A DNA stretch of 64,000 nucleotides from Pilatotrama ljubarskyi. Lineage: Eukaryota > Basidiomycota > Agaricomycetes > Polyporales > Polyporaceae. A model generated the notes under the pieces. It was given only the letters and a program-made list of their open reading frames with translations. It made no database searches and was not told the origin of the DNA. Location: NCBI GenBank assembly GCA_022385805.1, contig MU277671.1:752808-816807 (forward strand), given 5' to 3'. Shown here one piece after another: positions 21,379-33,852 of this stretch (the first letter of the stretch is position 1; each line of letters begins with the position of its first letter). A program made the translations under genes and the position numbers.

Positions 21379-23642
21379 CGTTCAGCCGCCACAGTGAGTG
21401 TTTTTGATCAAGAGAGGTTGCAGAGTGTCGGGCGAGCGCGATGCTTATTGTCTATCGCAGCGGCGGTCGGTCACGGGATGATCCCCCGTACGTGCCCGGT
21501 GCCAGCACCCACGCAAGGCACGCACGGTAAACTCTGCGGACCCCGAGCGCCTGGCTATCGGCGCATGCTGCCTGTGCGAGGCTGCGGCTGTTTCGGGCTA
21601 GCAGAGTGGGATGAGGCGTTGTGATCGCATGCGATCGTGATCATCTCGGACTGAGACGATGTGTTAGCTTACTAGGCCATACCATCCATCATATTAGGTT
21701 GTAATCGCCCGTGCTCGCGCCAGCGCCGCCGGTCGCCAAGTCTTACATTATTGTCGCACTAGGTACCATAACATTATCATCATCGATGCAGCCCCAGCCA
21801 TCGCGAGCGCGAGCTCTGCAGGCTGGAATAGCACGTACAACGGCGCACGGGAGGAGGTCTGTCTGCGCAACGCCGCATCCGCATGTATCACGCAAGTTCC
21901 TCGGAAACGCACTGCGGCGTTACGGCGAGGGGGGACGACCACCGCTGACCAAAGACGCGAGTGCTCGACAAACTTGCAACGCCTGTTGCTCGTGTTTGCC
22001 GCGAGGCACACCCCGTCCGCTGCCTGCCACGGTGCTGCCCCCCCGGCCTTCGCAAGGTTGTCCGAACGAGCTGCTGGGAACGCGTGCGCGTTCTGGAACG
22101 GCGAGCCGCGTCACAAGGGAGGCTCCCATTCTCACCGCACGGACAGGACCAGCCGCAGGGGACCGGGGGACTGCGAGCGAGCGAGCGCCGTGCATCCGGG
22201 CTACTGGCAGCAGCGGGGGATCGCCGTGTGGTTCCGCCGGGACCGAGCGCAAAATGAAACGCTTCCCATTCCAGAGTGAGAAGCCGGGTGTGGGGGCAGC
22301 CGTCATCAGCGAGGGGGGCGTGCGGAATTTCGCGAGGTAAATCTCAGATGGCCTATGACGTGGACGCACCGACGGACGGTGGGCGCGACGCGGCGCGAGC
22401 AAGGCGTAGTGAGCGACGGTCATGATCAGGAGACTCTACACTGCGCGCCGGGAGCCGCTCGCAGCCTATTCCTGAACGCGGGCTCGGCCCTCTCCACGGT
22501 GTCTTGGGATCCTGTTGGAGTCCTGAAGCGCGGGTCTGACTTGCGGGATTGGGAGAGCAGCATGAGCGATGCGCTTGCCGTCGCTGAGAGCCAAGAGATA
22601 CTGAGCGGTATCGGAAGAAGGACCCGCTTGTCATGTGCGCTGACTTGAAACAGGGAGATCTCCTTGTGGATGAGACGAGGACCGGTTCGGATGACACCAC
22701 GAGGACAGGTACCACGCAGGGACAACTAGCGGTTCGATACCGGAGGTTCCAATAGCAGTGGATTGAGTTGAGGCCGGAATACTGGCCTATTTGATTTGAA
22801 CTCTGATAATCTAGCCATTTCGGCGACCGATTCAGCAGATTCGAGAAACAGACACGTCCCGGCCGCGTACGTATCCGCGACGAATAGGTCAAGACCGGGA
22901 CGTCTTGCTGGGTCAGCAGTAAGCATGGCCTGGATGGAAAAAGCATACGTTTATCCATGATCACCGTTAGATGACCTCTTGAAAAGTGACGTTCAGGGTC
23001 GAAAGGCAAATACACGGAAGAACACCACAGCGAAAGGTCGTGGTTCCGTGACTTGTAGCGGTGATATCGTACTGTACGCTGTCAGTGTACAGCCCGAGAG
23101 ATAGCTACAGTATTAGTATCACGTACCGCAACACTTTCAAATTGATGTATTCAAGCTCTGCGTGATGCTGGTAGCTTCGGAGACATCGGGGATGAAGAAT
23201 AATAATCCTGGGGTGGGTCGACTCTCGGACCAGGAGGGCCCTGGTGAGCGAGCTCGCTGACCAAGATACGAGAATATCCGGGGAGTGATCCAGGTGCGCC
23301 TACAGAACGCGTCATTGGCAGACACGGCGGCCACTTGCTGTGGAGGAGAGGGAGAGCGAGGGAGCGCAGGATTGGAGAAGATAGGAAAACACGAGGCACG
23401 TGACGGCGAACGCGTCGCGACGCGTGATGTCATTGGGCGAGCGACGGTGGGTTTTGTGCCGTCATAGGCCCTCTCATCCTGTGGTGGGTCATAGTTCGCG
23501 GAACAAGCCAGAGATGGAGCGGACTCAAACGTATATAAGGCCCCTCTCAATCGCTCGCACCGCCCCACCAAGCTCTTTCACGACCACTCTCACGACACAA
23601 CTCCAGCACTCTTTACGATCAACTCTACTCAACTCCATCATC
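21379..23642. other. Gene-poor stretch of 2.26 kb upstream of the dehydrogenase
   Basis: No gene I can support. A plus-strand frame of 209 codons (21711-22340) and a minus-strand frame of 220 codons (22353-23015) exist but have skewed composition and no recognisable family. Minus-strand peptide at 22726-22926 (LTADPARRPGLDLFVADTYAAG) is protein-like but has no continuation that I can follow. The last 120 bp form the TATA-containing promoter of the dehydrogenase. Confidence 0.45.
23532..23538 (+). promoter_or_regulatory. TATA box of the zinc alcohol dehydrogenase gene
   Basis: TATATAA lies about 105 bp upstream of the ATG at 23643, followed by a CT/CA-rich leader typical of strongly expressed fungal genes. 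Confidence 0.65.
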
Positions 23643-25236
23643 ATGCAGGCTGCTTCTAACGCCGTTCAGAACGTGAGTCTATCCTCGCTTTCTCACATGA
23701 GAGGGATCACATACTGATGCCCATCCTCATTAGGCGATGGGTGCCATCCCCACCGTCGTTCACCCCGAATACAAGACTCGTCCGGATGGTTCCACCATGA
23801 AGGCTCTTGCCTGGTTCGGGCCCCGCGACGTCCGTCTTATCGACGCGCCGATCCCCGACATTACGGAGCCAGACGATGTCATCCTCAAAGTGACGGGTAC
23901 GACCATCTGCGGCTCCGATCTCCACCTCTACCACGGAGAGATTGTCAACCTCCAGAAGGGCGATATCCTCGGCCATGAGGTAAAGATTCACGTCCACGCA
24001 CTATGCGAACATGCGTACTCACGAGCATTCTACAGTTCATGGGTATCGTCGACAAGGTCGGCCCTAATGTCAAGAACTTGTCCGTCGGCCAGCGCGTCGT
24101 CGCTTCCTTCCAGATCGCATGTGGCGAGTGCGAGTACTGCAAGAAGAAGCTCTCATCGTTCTGTGACAGGACGAACCCATCCAGGTTGGTGCACACCATT
24201 CGCATTGTAGACTCGCGTCTGACACGCCTCGTAGCCTGCAGAACGCGATGTACGGCCACCGCGACGCAGGTTTCTTCGGTTACTCCCACTTTACCGGCGG
24301 TTTCGCTGGTGGCCAGGCCGAGTACGTCCGGGTACCAAAAGGCAACGTGAACCTCCTACCTATCCCCGATAATGTCCCCGACGAGAAAGCCCTCTACCTC
24401 TCCGACGTTCTCTCCACCGCCTACCACAATGTCATGGACACCGGTGTCAACCCTGGTGACGTCGTCGGAGTATGGGTGAGTAATTCCTCTGAGCAATGCA
24501 CCGGAGAAGGAGTACTCACCTGTGATTGATAGGGTCTTGGTCCCATCGGTCTGTGCGTGACCCAGTTTGCTAAGCTCAAGGGTGCTTCGCGTATCATTGG
24601 AATCGACCGCGTACCCGAGCGTCTCAAGGAGGCGCAGGAGCTCGGCGTCGAGGTCATCGACTTCTCTCAACACACCGACGTCGTCAAGCGCCTTCAGGAG
24701 ATCGTTCCCGGCGGTCTCGACGTCGCCATGGACTGTGGTACCTTCCACCAGCCGAAGACGATCATCCACAAAGTTGAGAAGGCGCTCATGCTGGAGACGG
24801 ACGTGTCGGAGATCGTCAATGAGATGATCATGTCCGTCAAGAAGGGTGGCCGCTGCGGTATCATTGCTGCCTACGCTGGCTACACCAACCACTTCAACAT
24901 TGGTGCTCTCATGGAGAAGGGCGTGCGCCTCATCGGTAACGGCCAGGCACCCGTCCACAAGTGGTGGAAGGAGATCTTGTACGACCTCATCATCCCGGGC
25001 AAGTTCGACCCCACATTGTGAGTAAAACTGGAGAGACATCACGTTCAGGCGAAAAACTGACGATATTCCTTAGCATGATCACGCACCGTGTCGATATCGA
25101 GGACTTCCCCAAGCTGTACGCCGCGTTCGACAAACGCGTCGGCGGCGTCGAGAAGGTCTTCGTGCAGACCAAGTTCTCCAACCCGCCGTCACCCGGCTGC
25201 CCGACGCTCAGCAAGGTCGACGACTGGGCTCACTAA
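23643..25236 (+). CDS. Zinc-dependent alcohol dehydrogenase, formaldehyde-dehydrogenase-like (MDR superfamily)
   Basis: NAD(P)-dependent oxidoreductase of the medium-chain family; substrate unknown, possibly formaldehyde or other small aldehydes/alcohols. Exons 23643-23672, 23734-23979, 24036-24184, 24235-24475, 24533-25017 and 25074-25236 give 437 aa. Catalytic zinc ligands: Cys in TTICGSDLHLYHGE and GHE; structural zinc Cys cluster CGECEYCKKKLSSFC. The cofactor fold has GLGPIGL followed by GIDRVPERL. The first exon encodes only ten residues. FGYSHFTGGFAGGQAEYVRVP is characteristic of the FDH-like subgroup. The promoter has a clear TATA box, suggesting regulated or high expression. Confidence 0.9.
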
Positions 25237-25599
25237 GCTGCGGGGACGTCGTATATCCAGTTCCTTCGGATCCGGAACAGGGGGTGTTTGTAGCAGTAGT
25301 TCTACCAAATGTACTTGTACGATGATCACCGTGCGCGGAATCTAATGTGTACCATCAGAATGTTCAGCATGCTGTTGACTCGCGACAACGTAAGGATGCG
25401 ACCGTGCCGCAACTCATCGACCCTTCGCGCGGTGACGGAGGGCCGAGAAGGCGGGCTTGAGGAACGTGCGTCGCGTCCGGGCTCATGACCACGCGGACGT
25501 CCCGAACCTGGCGTAGCGCTGCCGGACTAAGCTCACCAGCTACAGGCTATAAGAACCGGCCAGTGAAGAGCATTGCATGACGGGTAACTTCGTAGCAGC
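25237..25599. other. Intergenic, AIM6-like gene promoter
   Basis: 363 bp, non-coding. A TATAAG element at 25548-25553 lies 47 bp before the next ATG. Confidence 0.5.
25548..25553 (+). promoter_or_regulatory. Possible TATA element of the AIM6-like gene
   Basis: TATAAG about 50 bp upstream of the start at 25600; short spacing implies a very short leader. Confidence 0.4.
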
Positions 25600-26794
25600 A
25601 TGATGGTCACCCGCAGCGTTCTGGCGGTGCTCGGTCTGCTGGGGGCAGTTCTCGGGAAGCCGGGGGTCAACCAGCAGATCGCGCAGCTAGAGTCATCAAA
25701 GTCGAAGCTCCTGCAGTACCCGAGCCAGTTCACGCAGGACATCATGCCCAAGATGATACACTCTCACAACGACTGTGAGTCGAACCCTCGGGTCCATCCA
25801 CTGGGCGAGAGAGAGCGGAGCTGATGTGTTCGCGCTTCGCGGCGGAAGACTGGAGAGACGTGCCGCTGCTGACTGCGCTGAGCTTCGGCGTGGCGAGCGT
25901 CGAGGCGGACGTGTCTTTGATCAATGGGACACTTTTCGTGAGTCGCCTGCCGTCTTGTCCCGATGAAGCTTGAGAGACTGATCGTCCACTTGTCGTGCTT
26001 GATGGCCGATTCTGCAGGTGGGCCACGAGAACGCGGCGCTAACGCCGGACCGGACGCTGGATTCGCTGTACATCCAGCCTCTGCTGCAGGTTCTGAAGAA
26101 GCAGAACCCGAAGAACGCTTTCACTGCTGGGAGCACGACGCCAAAGTGAGTACCGGTACTCACTGGGACTTGTGAGCTACCTGGGCGAATGCTCACCGCA
26201 TGCAAAGTGGCGTGTTCGACACCGCCAGCGACGTCTCGCTGCAGCTCTTGGTAGACGTGAAGACGGACGGGGTTGAGTACGTACCCCGCGCATCACGCGT
26301 CGCCCGGCTGCTGAACATCTTGTAGAGCGCTGCCATTCATCCTAAAGGCCTTCCAGCCTCTGCGGGAGGCGGGCTTCCTCACGACCTTCGCCAATGGCAC
26401 CCTCACGAGCTCCGCCGTCACCGTCATCGGGACGGGCAACTCGCCCCTCGAACAGATCAAGGCACTCAACCCCCGCGACTACTTCTTCGACGCCCCGCTC
26501 ACGCAGCTGACGGACCCGTCGCTCAACACGACGTGGGACCCGACGCTCTCCCCGCTCGCGTCGACTGACTACGCGGTCGCCGTGGGCTGGAGTGGGATTG
26601 GAAACATCACGGACGAGCAGAAGGCGAACATCACGCGGTTCGTGGGCGACGCGCACGCATTGGGCATCAAGGCGCGCTTCTGGGACACGCCTGCATGGCC
26701 GGTGTATGCGCGGGAGAACATTTGGAGGGCGCTACTGGAGGGCGGGGCGGATTGGCTGAACGCGGATGATCTGGCTGCAGCGAGTTCGTTCTGA
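25600..26794 (+). CDS. AIM6-like PLC-type phosphodiesterase domain protein
   Basis: Member of the fungal family named after yeast Altered Inheritance of Mitochondria 6, related to the phospholipase C/glycerophosphodiester phosphodiesterase barrel. Exons 25600-25774, 25849-25937, 26018-26145, 26208-26276 and 26326-26794 give 309 aa. Signal peptide (MVTRSVLAVLGLLGAVLG). Catalytic-type residues: His in IHSHNDYW and Glu/Asp in VEADVSL, followed by GTLFVGHE. Later elements VDVKTDG, TTFANGTL and ALGIKARFWDTPAWP support a TIM barrel. Enzyme activity of this family is not established; secretion or vacuolar entry is inferred from the signal peptide and several NxT/S sites. Confidence 0.85.
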
Positions 26795-27053
26795 ACACTT
26801 CGGGAGAATCAGGCCAGCTCTGTTGTAGTAAGAGAAAGACATACGGAGGGAGAGCGGCTCGAGCGAGCGAGTTCTTCGCTAGGGGCACGTAGTATTTGCA
26901 GCGCGCGGTGACTTTCACAAAAGTTGAGATCTCCGGGCAGCTTGCTACAATTCGCAGGTAGGCGCGATATAGACAGATGAATGAACGCTGCGAAAGTGCT
27001 CATGATGAAAGCGTGGAGATGAAAGCGTGGAGAGTATTAGTAGTATTATAAGA

Positions 27054-28068
27054 TCATAGCTCATTCCATACAGAGCTCTTGTCTACGCCGAGTTTTCGAC
27101 GGGTGAACCACTGCCAGCGACCAGGGTTCTCTTTGCCGAGGGCACCCTGAGCAAGGTGGAGCGTACTCCTGTTGCCTCCGGGGAGTGTTTGGCCAGCTTT
27201 GAGGCGGATACCCGCGAATGCAGCGGCCTTGTCCTTCTTCTCCTGCTTGGCCGTCGCGATCTCCTTGAGCGCCAGGGGCTGCGCAAGCAAGGTGTCCTGT
27301 GCGGAAGATTCGTCACGAGCTCCATCTGTAGGTTGCAAGGGATTACTCACAATATGATCCTCGGCAATCTTGCTCATTTCATCCACCGCCTCTTCACTCC
27401 GGAACCTTAGGACCTTCTGCAGATTCCTCCGCGTGAAGGTTCGTAGCGCGCCCCGCTCCTCCAGAGAGGCCGTCTTCTCCTTCGAAATGACGTCTCCAAT
27501 GTCGGGGACACCTGTTGCAACCAATGATCGAACATCCTCCTGCCCCACGCGCTTGCTTAACAGCTCCCATCCTACAGCACGAGCCGTCATCTGGAAGCGG
27601 AGATCCCTGGGGTTGTCAACGAGCTCCAGGATGGCATGCGGGGCGTTGTCGCCAGGCCGGTTGCCGAACTTGTGTATCCTAGTGTATCCACCGGGACGCT
27701 GTGCGTAGCGTTGTGCGAGCTCGGTGAAGAGCTTGGGGACAAGGGATTGGTCGAGTAGGAAGCCGGTTGCACGGCGGAACGCGGGCAGGTCACCCTTCTT
27801 GCCCAAGGAGATGATCTGGGAAAGCTATTCGTGGGGGTGCCATTGATCGTCAAAGTAGGCCACTGCACCTTCTCCGCCAGCCTCGCCGCATCCTTCGCCT
27901 TGGGTAGGGTGGTCTTGATTTGCTCGTGTTGGAGGAGGGATGTCACGAGGTTCCTGGAAGACATTGGGGGCCATAACGCAAACTATCAGTGTATTAAACA
28001 TACCGCAACATGAGCATCCTGTGCGAGGATGTCCTCGACAGCTTGCGGAACGCGACCCCATGCTTCAT
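27054..28068 (-). CDS. MRPL8: Mitochondrial large ribosomal subunit protein bL17m
   Basis: Component of the mitoribosome large subunit near the tunnel exit. Exons 28004-28068, 27869-27953 and 27054-27824 give 306 aa. The N-terminus ([22 protein letters not shown]) and [28 protein letters not shown] are the classical L17 signature; [25 protein letters not shown] closes the bacterial-type core. The C-terminal 150 residues are a fungal mitochondrial extension (KLLSKR region, [24 protein letters not shown] end). No cleavable presequence is obvious, as in other L17m. A 25-nt GTGAGT...CAG segment lies inside exon 3 but is too short to be an intron. Confidence 0.93.
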
Positions 28069-30444
28069 GGCGGTCTGCTTGACAGTGGTGGTATATGCGC
28101 GCTTATTTGCCCGGTTTGAGCTGTAGACGCATAGGCGCCCAAGCGCGGTCGGCGATCAAAATTTACCAGGCGGAGTCGGAGAATGAGAGCCTCGCGGAGT
28201 CAGACAATTGGAACCACCATACCCATTTATGAATATTTATGACCAGACTCGGTCTCCGCCAGGTAGTGTACCATAACGTTGTAACCCACTATACGGGGCA
28301 GCAAGTAGTGCGACCGAGGATTCATCAAGCATGAGCTCGGATGTTTTCTCTTCCCCATCTACACAGCATGCGGCAATGGTCGAGCTGGCCTATTGCGAAG
28401 AAGATGGGTCCCATGCTCATGTGCATGAACCGTGATCTACGGTAAGCCGCTCCGATGCCTTGCACGGTATATCATGACGCAAGGAGAAGGTGCATTGACA
28501 AACAAGTGTGCAGGTTTGCGACGGCAGTCGGGGGATGGCGGAAGGCTTGGGCGCCATGTGAGTAGATCAATCCTTCAGCCTGAGACAGCAGGGGGTAGCG
28601 TCATTGAGTCCATCCGTGAGCTCGGCCGCACGCCAGTCCATTGCCTGGAGTACCAATTTTGAGAGCCATAGAGCGGCTTGTAGAATCGCGTCAGAGGGAC
28701 GTCTTTTTTATATGCTGTTCCTCGAGCCGGAGAAGTGCATAGAGGAACGAAGCAGGAGCAGTATCATATGCAGGAAGCGTTGTTCTCTGAGGCAGTTCTC
28801 TGAATCGTTATAGAGAGCACCTCAACCACGGATGTGACGACCATTATGTGTGTACGATCTCCACATGCTGGTCATATTATGGCAGATTATAATAGCTTGG
28901 GTGCCGCATTCGTACTACGACTACTCGAGGCGTACCGTGGCTCACTGATCCATTGCATTATCAGCGCACCGGCCTGCCCATCAGAAGGGTACCCGTCTGG
29001 CTAGTCAGCACTAGGAAGTTCAATGACGCTGCCTCGCGGTGTACCTTGAGTAGCAAGAAGCCACGAAGAACCTCACGGCCTCAATAGGGCTGACGCTACT
29101 CGTCCGCCAAGGTCTTTCGGGCGGGTTCCGCGCTTCTTGGGCTATCCTTCGATCCTTCATTACCGCCTTGGACCATCTCGTAACGGATCTACGTCGGCCA
29201 TCGCACTTTCTCAATACCGTGCGTCTCACGAGGGGCAATGGCCCATGCTCTGGCCTGGAATAGGCAGGGGAAATGGGGTGAATTGTTCTCCTGGTTCTGG
29301 TCCGGAGCCAGTCTAGGAATCCAGACAATAGAACACAAAGCGCCGCATTCATCGCATTTCTTATCGATAAGTAGATTTACTTATCCAGATCCCGGACCTG
29401 AACCAGGCTGGTAACCAGGTTGTCGACAGGAGTCCAGTTCAGTTCAAATTCCTGGCCTGTTCAGGAGGGAAGCACGGGCTAATGCCCCTCGTGTCTGATC
29501 CCGGTGTCCGAATCCTGCAAAGGAAGTGATCGCGCAGGAGTTGCATGTGCGCGACGTCATCCTCGACCCTGGTTTGGCAGTCGAACCTTGCACTCCTGAC
29601 TGATCCCTTGCCTACTGCTGCGAAATTCTACGCGTTCTATCATGCACCCGGTACGCTTCTACTCGGCTATGGAGAGCAAATGCAGGGGCTGACCGACCGC
29701 TGCCCAGAGTTTCGGTGCCTATCTCGAGAGTTGATGCGGGCTTTGGGTGGCCTGTCAAAGAGAGCAAATCACCTTCACACGCATAGAGTTTGTTGTGCAA
29801 AGCTTCTCTTTTTCTCATACAGCGTATACCAACACGGAGTCGGTGCTGTGATCATGGAACTATTTGCTACCCACTATTCACTGCCCGGTGGTCGAAGGGA
29901 TAGGACACATTGGTAGCTAATCACCGCATAAATCACCTCGCGAGCAGCCACCCGTACCACCGACCTGGAGACTATCACCGGTGTCAATATACCACAATTC
30001 ATACGATGAACGCAAGCATTAACACTTACGTAGATGGGACCCTGTAGTATCCGAAAAAAAAACCCAAAGATTGAGCAGCCTGGAACTGCCCACTTGCTAG
30101 CCTGGAACCAGCGAAACGCGGCCTATTGTACGAAACGGAGGCCCTAAATCTTGGTGTTGAGCAGGTCGTGAGGCGTGAGCGACGGAGAGAGGAATGGATC
30201 CCACACTTACCCTGAAGGCTAAGGGCGATCTGTAACGGCCAGACGTCGTGCCATTGATACAACTGCCACGCACTGCGTTCATCGACGGCGTAAGACTGGA
30301 TACACGTTGACCTGAGGAACCGCAACCGGAGGAGCCTTGCGCCGACGACGAAGGCACCCCGTATACAAGACATTGACGACACGACAAAACCCGCATTCCA
30401 CTCTAGAAGCCAGATTTTCCTCACCCGGCGTGCCCCGTGAACCC
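28069..30444. other. Gene-poor 2.4 kb interval
   Basis: No supported gene. Open frames at 29020-29352 (minus) and 29545-29916 (plus) have no family features. Composition is less GC-rich than neighbouring coding DNA, for example around 28180-28300 and 28840-28930. A perfect 12 bp palindrome CTTATCGATAAG sits near 29360. The left 100 bp should hold the bL17m promoter, the right end the 3' flank of the SMP-30 gene. Decayed transposon sequence is possible but I cannot define ends. Confidence 0.4.
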
Positions 30445-31775
30445 TTACCCCGCGAATTCGAACCTCCATTCACCGCCGACAAATGCACCCGATAAGTCGA
30501 CGACGAACAAATTTCCAGAATCAGGGTAGTCGGCCTGCCTGGAGGCATCACCCCCGCACGCCCCGCAGTGCGCCGAAGTCACATAGAGCTGGTCGTTGTC
30601 TGGCCCTTTCCGTGGTGGGTCAGCAGCCGTATGATAGCAAGCGAGAGGGCCTGCTTACCTCCGAACGTGCACGCCGTGATGTTCAGCGCCTTCGGGAAGA
30701 ATACCTCCAGATCCATCTCGCCGTCTCTCGTGTACCTGATTATCCTAGACCCGCCCCAACTGAAGAGGAGAGCGATTATCAGCGGCTGCATATCTGCGCG
30801 GGAATGCTCAGTTAAGGCGCACCGTGCCGACCATACACCGCCGTCCTTATCGATGCATAGGCCATCGGGATACGTTCCCTCGGGCAGACCTTGTGACAGT
30901 GCGTCTACAAATACCCGTTTGCCGGACACCTTCCCTTCGCTGTAATCGTAAGCGTATATTTTGTTCTCGAAGGAATCGGTGAAGAGCCTAACGTCAGTAA
31001 AAATCTCAGATCCTTGAAGCCGTCGCGGAAGAAGGCCGAACGGGCTCACATGGTTCTGCCATCGTCCGTCCAGCCCAGGCCGTTGCTGTCCTGGGAGCCG
31101 CGCGCATCTGTCAGCCGAAAATCACGGAATTAGGAAGCAGCACATACCGTGAACGGGCCGGGCTCGAGGACCCCGCAGGTGTCACGCTCGGGATCGTAGA
31201 TGTACAGCTGTCCCGGGACGTCGTGGCCCTTGTTGTACAGAGTTCCGGCGACGAAGCGACCCTGAGGGTCACAGGCACCGTCGTTGAACCGAGTAAACGG
31301 TTGAAAGGCCTCTGGGATGGGCCGGCTGAGGTATCTCAGCTTCGAGTTCTCGATAACGGCGAACCCGTGCGTTGTGGCGCAAGCCAGCTGCGACGCAAGG
31401 CCTATCAGATGGCGCAATACGCAGCCATGAAGGAAGGGTGTCTACTCCTCTGCGCCCGCGCCGAAGGGCAAGGCAAGTAACGGACTCCTCAAATTGCTCA
31501 GAGTCGAGAGTGCCCGTTGCAGTGTTGTAGTGGTAGACCTGCGCAAAGTTTCCTCAGCCAATTCCAGGACTTCGTACCGATTCACACTCACCTTGTTTTT
31601 CTCTATGTCGACAAAGTGTAGAGTCGATGTATTCGGGTCATAGAGCGGTGCTGAGAGAGGTTTCTCCGTGACGGCCCACTACAGCACGCACAGCTGCACT
31701 GCTCGTACCTTCTCCTAGGCTACAATTGAGGTGCAGCAAAGGCTTCTCTACGCGGATCTGTCGGAGAGACATCAT
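30445..31775 (-). CDS. SMP-30/gluconolactonase/regucalcin-like protein
   Basis: Six-bladed beta-propeller metalloenzyme family that hydrolyses sugar lactones. Exons 31709-31775, 31592-31650, 31446-31538, 31148-31387, 31050-31090, 30823-30987, 30659-30759 and 30445-30599 give 306 aa. Metal ligands expected in the family are all present: E22 in CSLGEG, N156 in DSNGLGWTDDG and D208 in YPDGLCIDKDGGVW; substrate-site RFNDGACDPQGRF is also intact. The C-terminus reads LYVTSAHCGACGGD and LFVVDLSGAFVGG. Two ATGs stand together at the start. Cytosolic, no signal peptide. The true lactone substrate cannot be told from sequence. Confidence 0.9.
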
Positions 31776-32148
31776 CCCAGGGCTCCGGACGGACCGTACG
31801 AGTGAGTCCGCTGCAGGGCTATATACCGCAGGCCGTCGAAAGAACAGGGGACGGATAAACACTCAAAAGACTATGACATAAGCGGCGTGCCAGCATCACA
31901 GGGGCTAGGAGAGACGTAAAGGGATCTTATCCAATGGGAAGCGGTGCAGCTGGTTGAGGATGAGCAGAACGTAGTTGCAGACTTCTTTTCTGTATTGATT
32001 CCGAACCTAACTTCATTGAGCGGCATTCGGCTGGCCGAGACTAGGGGAAGCCTTGCCATGCCCTTGCTGTTGGAGATAGAGCAGAAGAAGACGTAGCGGC
32101 GAATGCGATTAAAGGATGGGAACGGTACAGTGTCATTACTACTACAGA
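31776..32148. other. Intergenic, SMP-30 promoter / ACP 3' flank
   Basis: 373 bp between two minus-strand genes. Nothing coding seen. Confidence 0.5.
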
Positions 32149-32754
32149 CTAGTGAGCTGTAAAAGGGCAGTGAGTTCACACAGGGTGGTGCTCAAGGAGG
32201 TGCGAGAAACTTACCCTCCGGCGTCTTGGCAATGTAGTCGATGGCTGCATTATGGGGCAAAGGTCAGATGGCTCTAGACGTGGAAGTGATGCACGTACCC
32301 TGCTGCACAGTCTTGATCTCATCCGCCTCCGCGTCAGGAATCTCGATGGCGAACTCCTGCAGTGAATTTAGCTTCGTATGCCTAAGCAGCGAGCGCGTGA
32401 CACGAACCTCCTCCACGGCCATGACGACCTCTACGGCATCCAGACTGTCGAGACCGAGGTCCTCCGAGAATGAGGCTGTAGGGGTGAGCTGACGCATAGA
32501 GTCAGGTCAAGATCCGCACACTGCATAAGCAACAGGACTTGGGGGATGCATACTTTGGAGGGGTCAACCTTCTCGAAACCCTTGAGGACATCGAGAACGC
32601 GGGTGGTGATCTCCTCTTTTGAGAGACCCGCCGCCGCAGAAAAGGCTGCACAGGGAACGATGCGGCTGCGAGCAGCGAGCGCGAAGCGGGGTGCTGCGAC
32701 TGTGCGAACAGCGATGTTGCGAGCAGCAAAGTTTCGTGCAGCGAGGCGGAACAT
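32149..32754 (-). CDS. ACP1: Mitochondrial acyl carrier protein
   Basis: Carries acyl chains on phosphopantetheine in mitochondrial type II fatty acid synthesis (lipoate supply) and is a subunit of respiratory complex I; also supports Fe-S assembly. Exons 32554-32754, 32408-32488, 32299-32356, 32215-32244 and 32149-32156 give 125 aa. Residues 1-40 are an Arg/Ala-rich mitochondrial presequence ([20 protein letters not shown]). The attachment serine is S82 in the DSLD motif of [20 protein letters not shown]. The end reads [19 protein letters not shown], then [12 protein letters not shown]. The last exon is only 8 nt and encodes part of A, then H and the stop. Confidence 0.95.
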
Positions 32755-33852
32755 GGTTTTGAGAGAAAGCAAGTGCTGGAACGCGTTGAGCTCAGACCCG
32801 CACTCGACCAGACACACGTCAACTCCGCCGCCGGATATGGCCGAGAACGCGGACAGGCGCCCGTCTCCGGTCAATCATATATAGACCACCTATTGGCACA
32901 CCTAAATGTATCCGATGATGCGGTACTTACAGGACTACAACGGCTTGAAGTGGCTTACAATGGCGGACTACGTTCGACTGTAACGGAGTACAGCGCGGAT
33001 TAGTAGTTACTCAATTGCTATTAGTCTTGTAAGCCTGTCAGGATTGCGTGCCCGACCCTGGGCGCACGGGCACTGGTAGCATTGGGCTCCGCCTTGGGTT
33101 CCACACAACAACCATACGTTCCCGACTTCGAGCGGGGGTCATACATAGATCACTCAAGAAAATAGGTGTTTGTCAACTGAAAGTACAGGTGCTCTGCTTT
33201 ACGCGACATAGGATTACGAGCACGAAGCCAAAGAATACATTCAGATAGTATCAAAGGGTCTCAAAAACAGTCCATGTCGAGCACAAAGTACGTCGTAGAG
33301 ATACTGACACTGTAAGGTCACATGAAGGGTGCGCAAAGCATGACCGCCCAGGCAGAGACTATCGAGATGGCGGTGGATGAGCAAGTGGTTGAGTTCGACC
33401 CACAAAACAAGGACGCTGTCGACGAGTAGCAGCGTCACGGAACACGCATGGGGGCTTATCTGCGAGCATACGAGTGTCAGAGACTGGACCAGGTTGTCAA
33501 GACTTAGACGAGCAGTAGAGGGCGCAAAGATTCAGCTGAGCAGTCCAAACGGGTACACAGGTGTACTTAGGCGCTGAAAGGGAGGAGGAGGCGGTGGCTG
33601 AAGATGGTTTCGGCAAGTGCCGAGCAACTATGCAGTCCCAGTCACGGTGGCTGTCACCGTACCAGACTGCAGCCACCATTACCGACTGCAGCAAGATCGT
33701 CAAGGTGAGAGCTTCAAGTATTCAAGCTGGGTTCTTGCTGAAACTGCTGTACGTGATTCGTACGACCCCGCACCTCCAGGTTCGTAGTCGCTGTTGTGCC
33801 CTGGAATTTCGTCTTCATCGACTTACACCGTTCGTTCTGCAATAGACGCGCC
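32755..33852. other. Divergent interval ACP / ribosomal protein L16
   Basis: 1.1 kb without a supported gene. The right end must hold the L16 promoter and leader; short frames at 33561-33845 do not resemble a protein. Confidence 0.45.

Noticed and set aside
22726..22745. tRNA B-box-like GGTTCGATACC
   Set aside because: No A box or cloverleaf can be formed at the right distance on either strand.
27326..27350. GTGAGT...ACAG segment inside bL17m exon 3
   Set aside because: Only 25 nt, shorter than any plausible spliceosomal intron here, and removal would break the frame. The uninterrupted frame continues through to the end.
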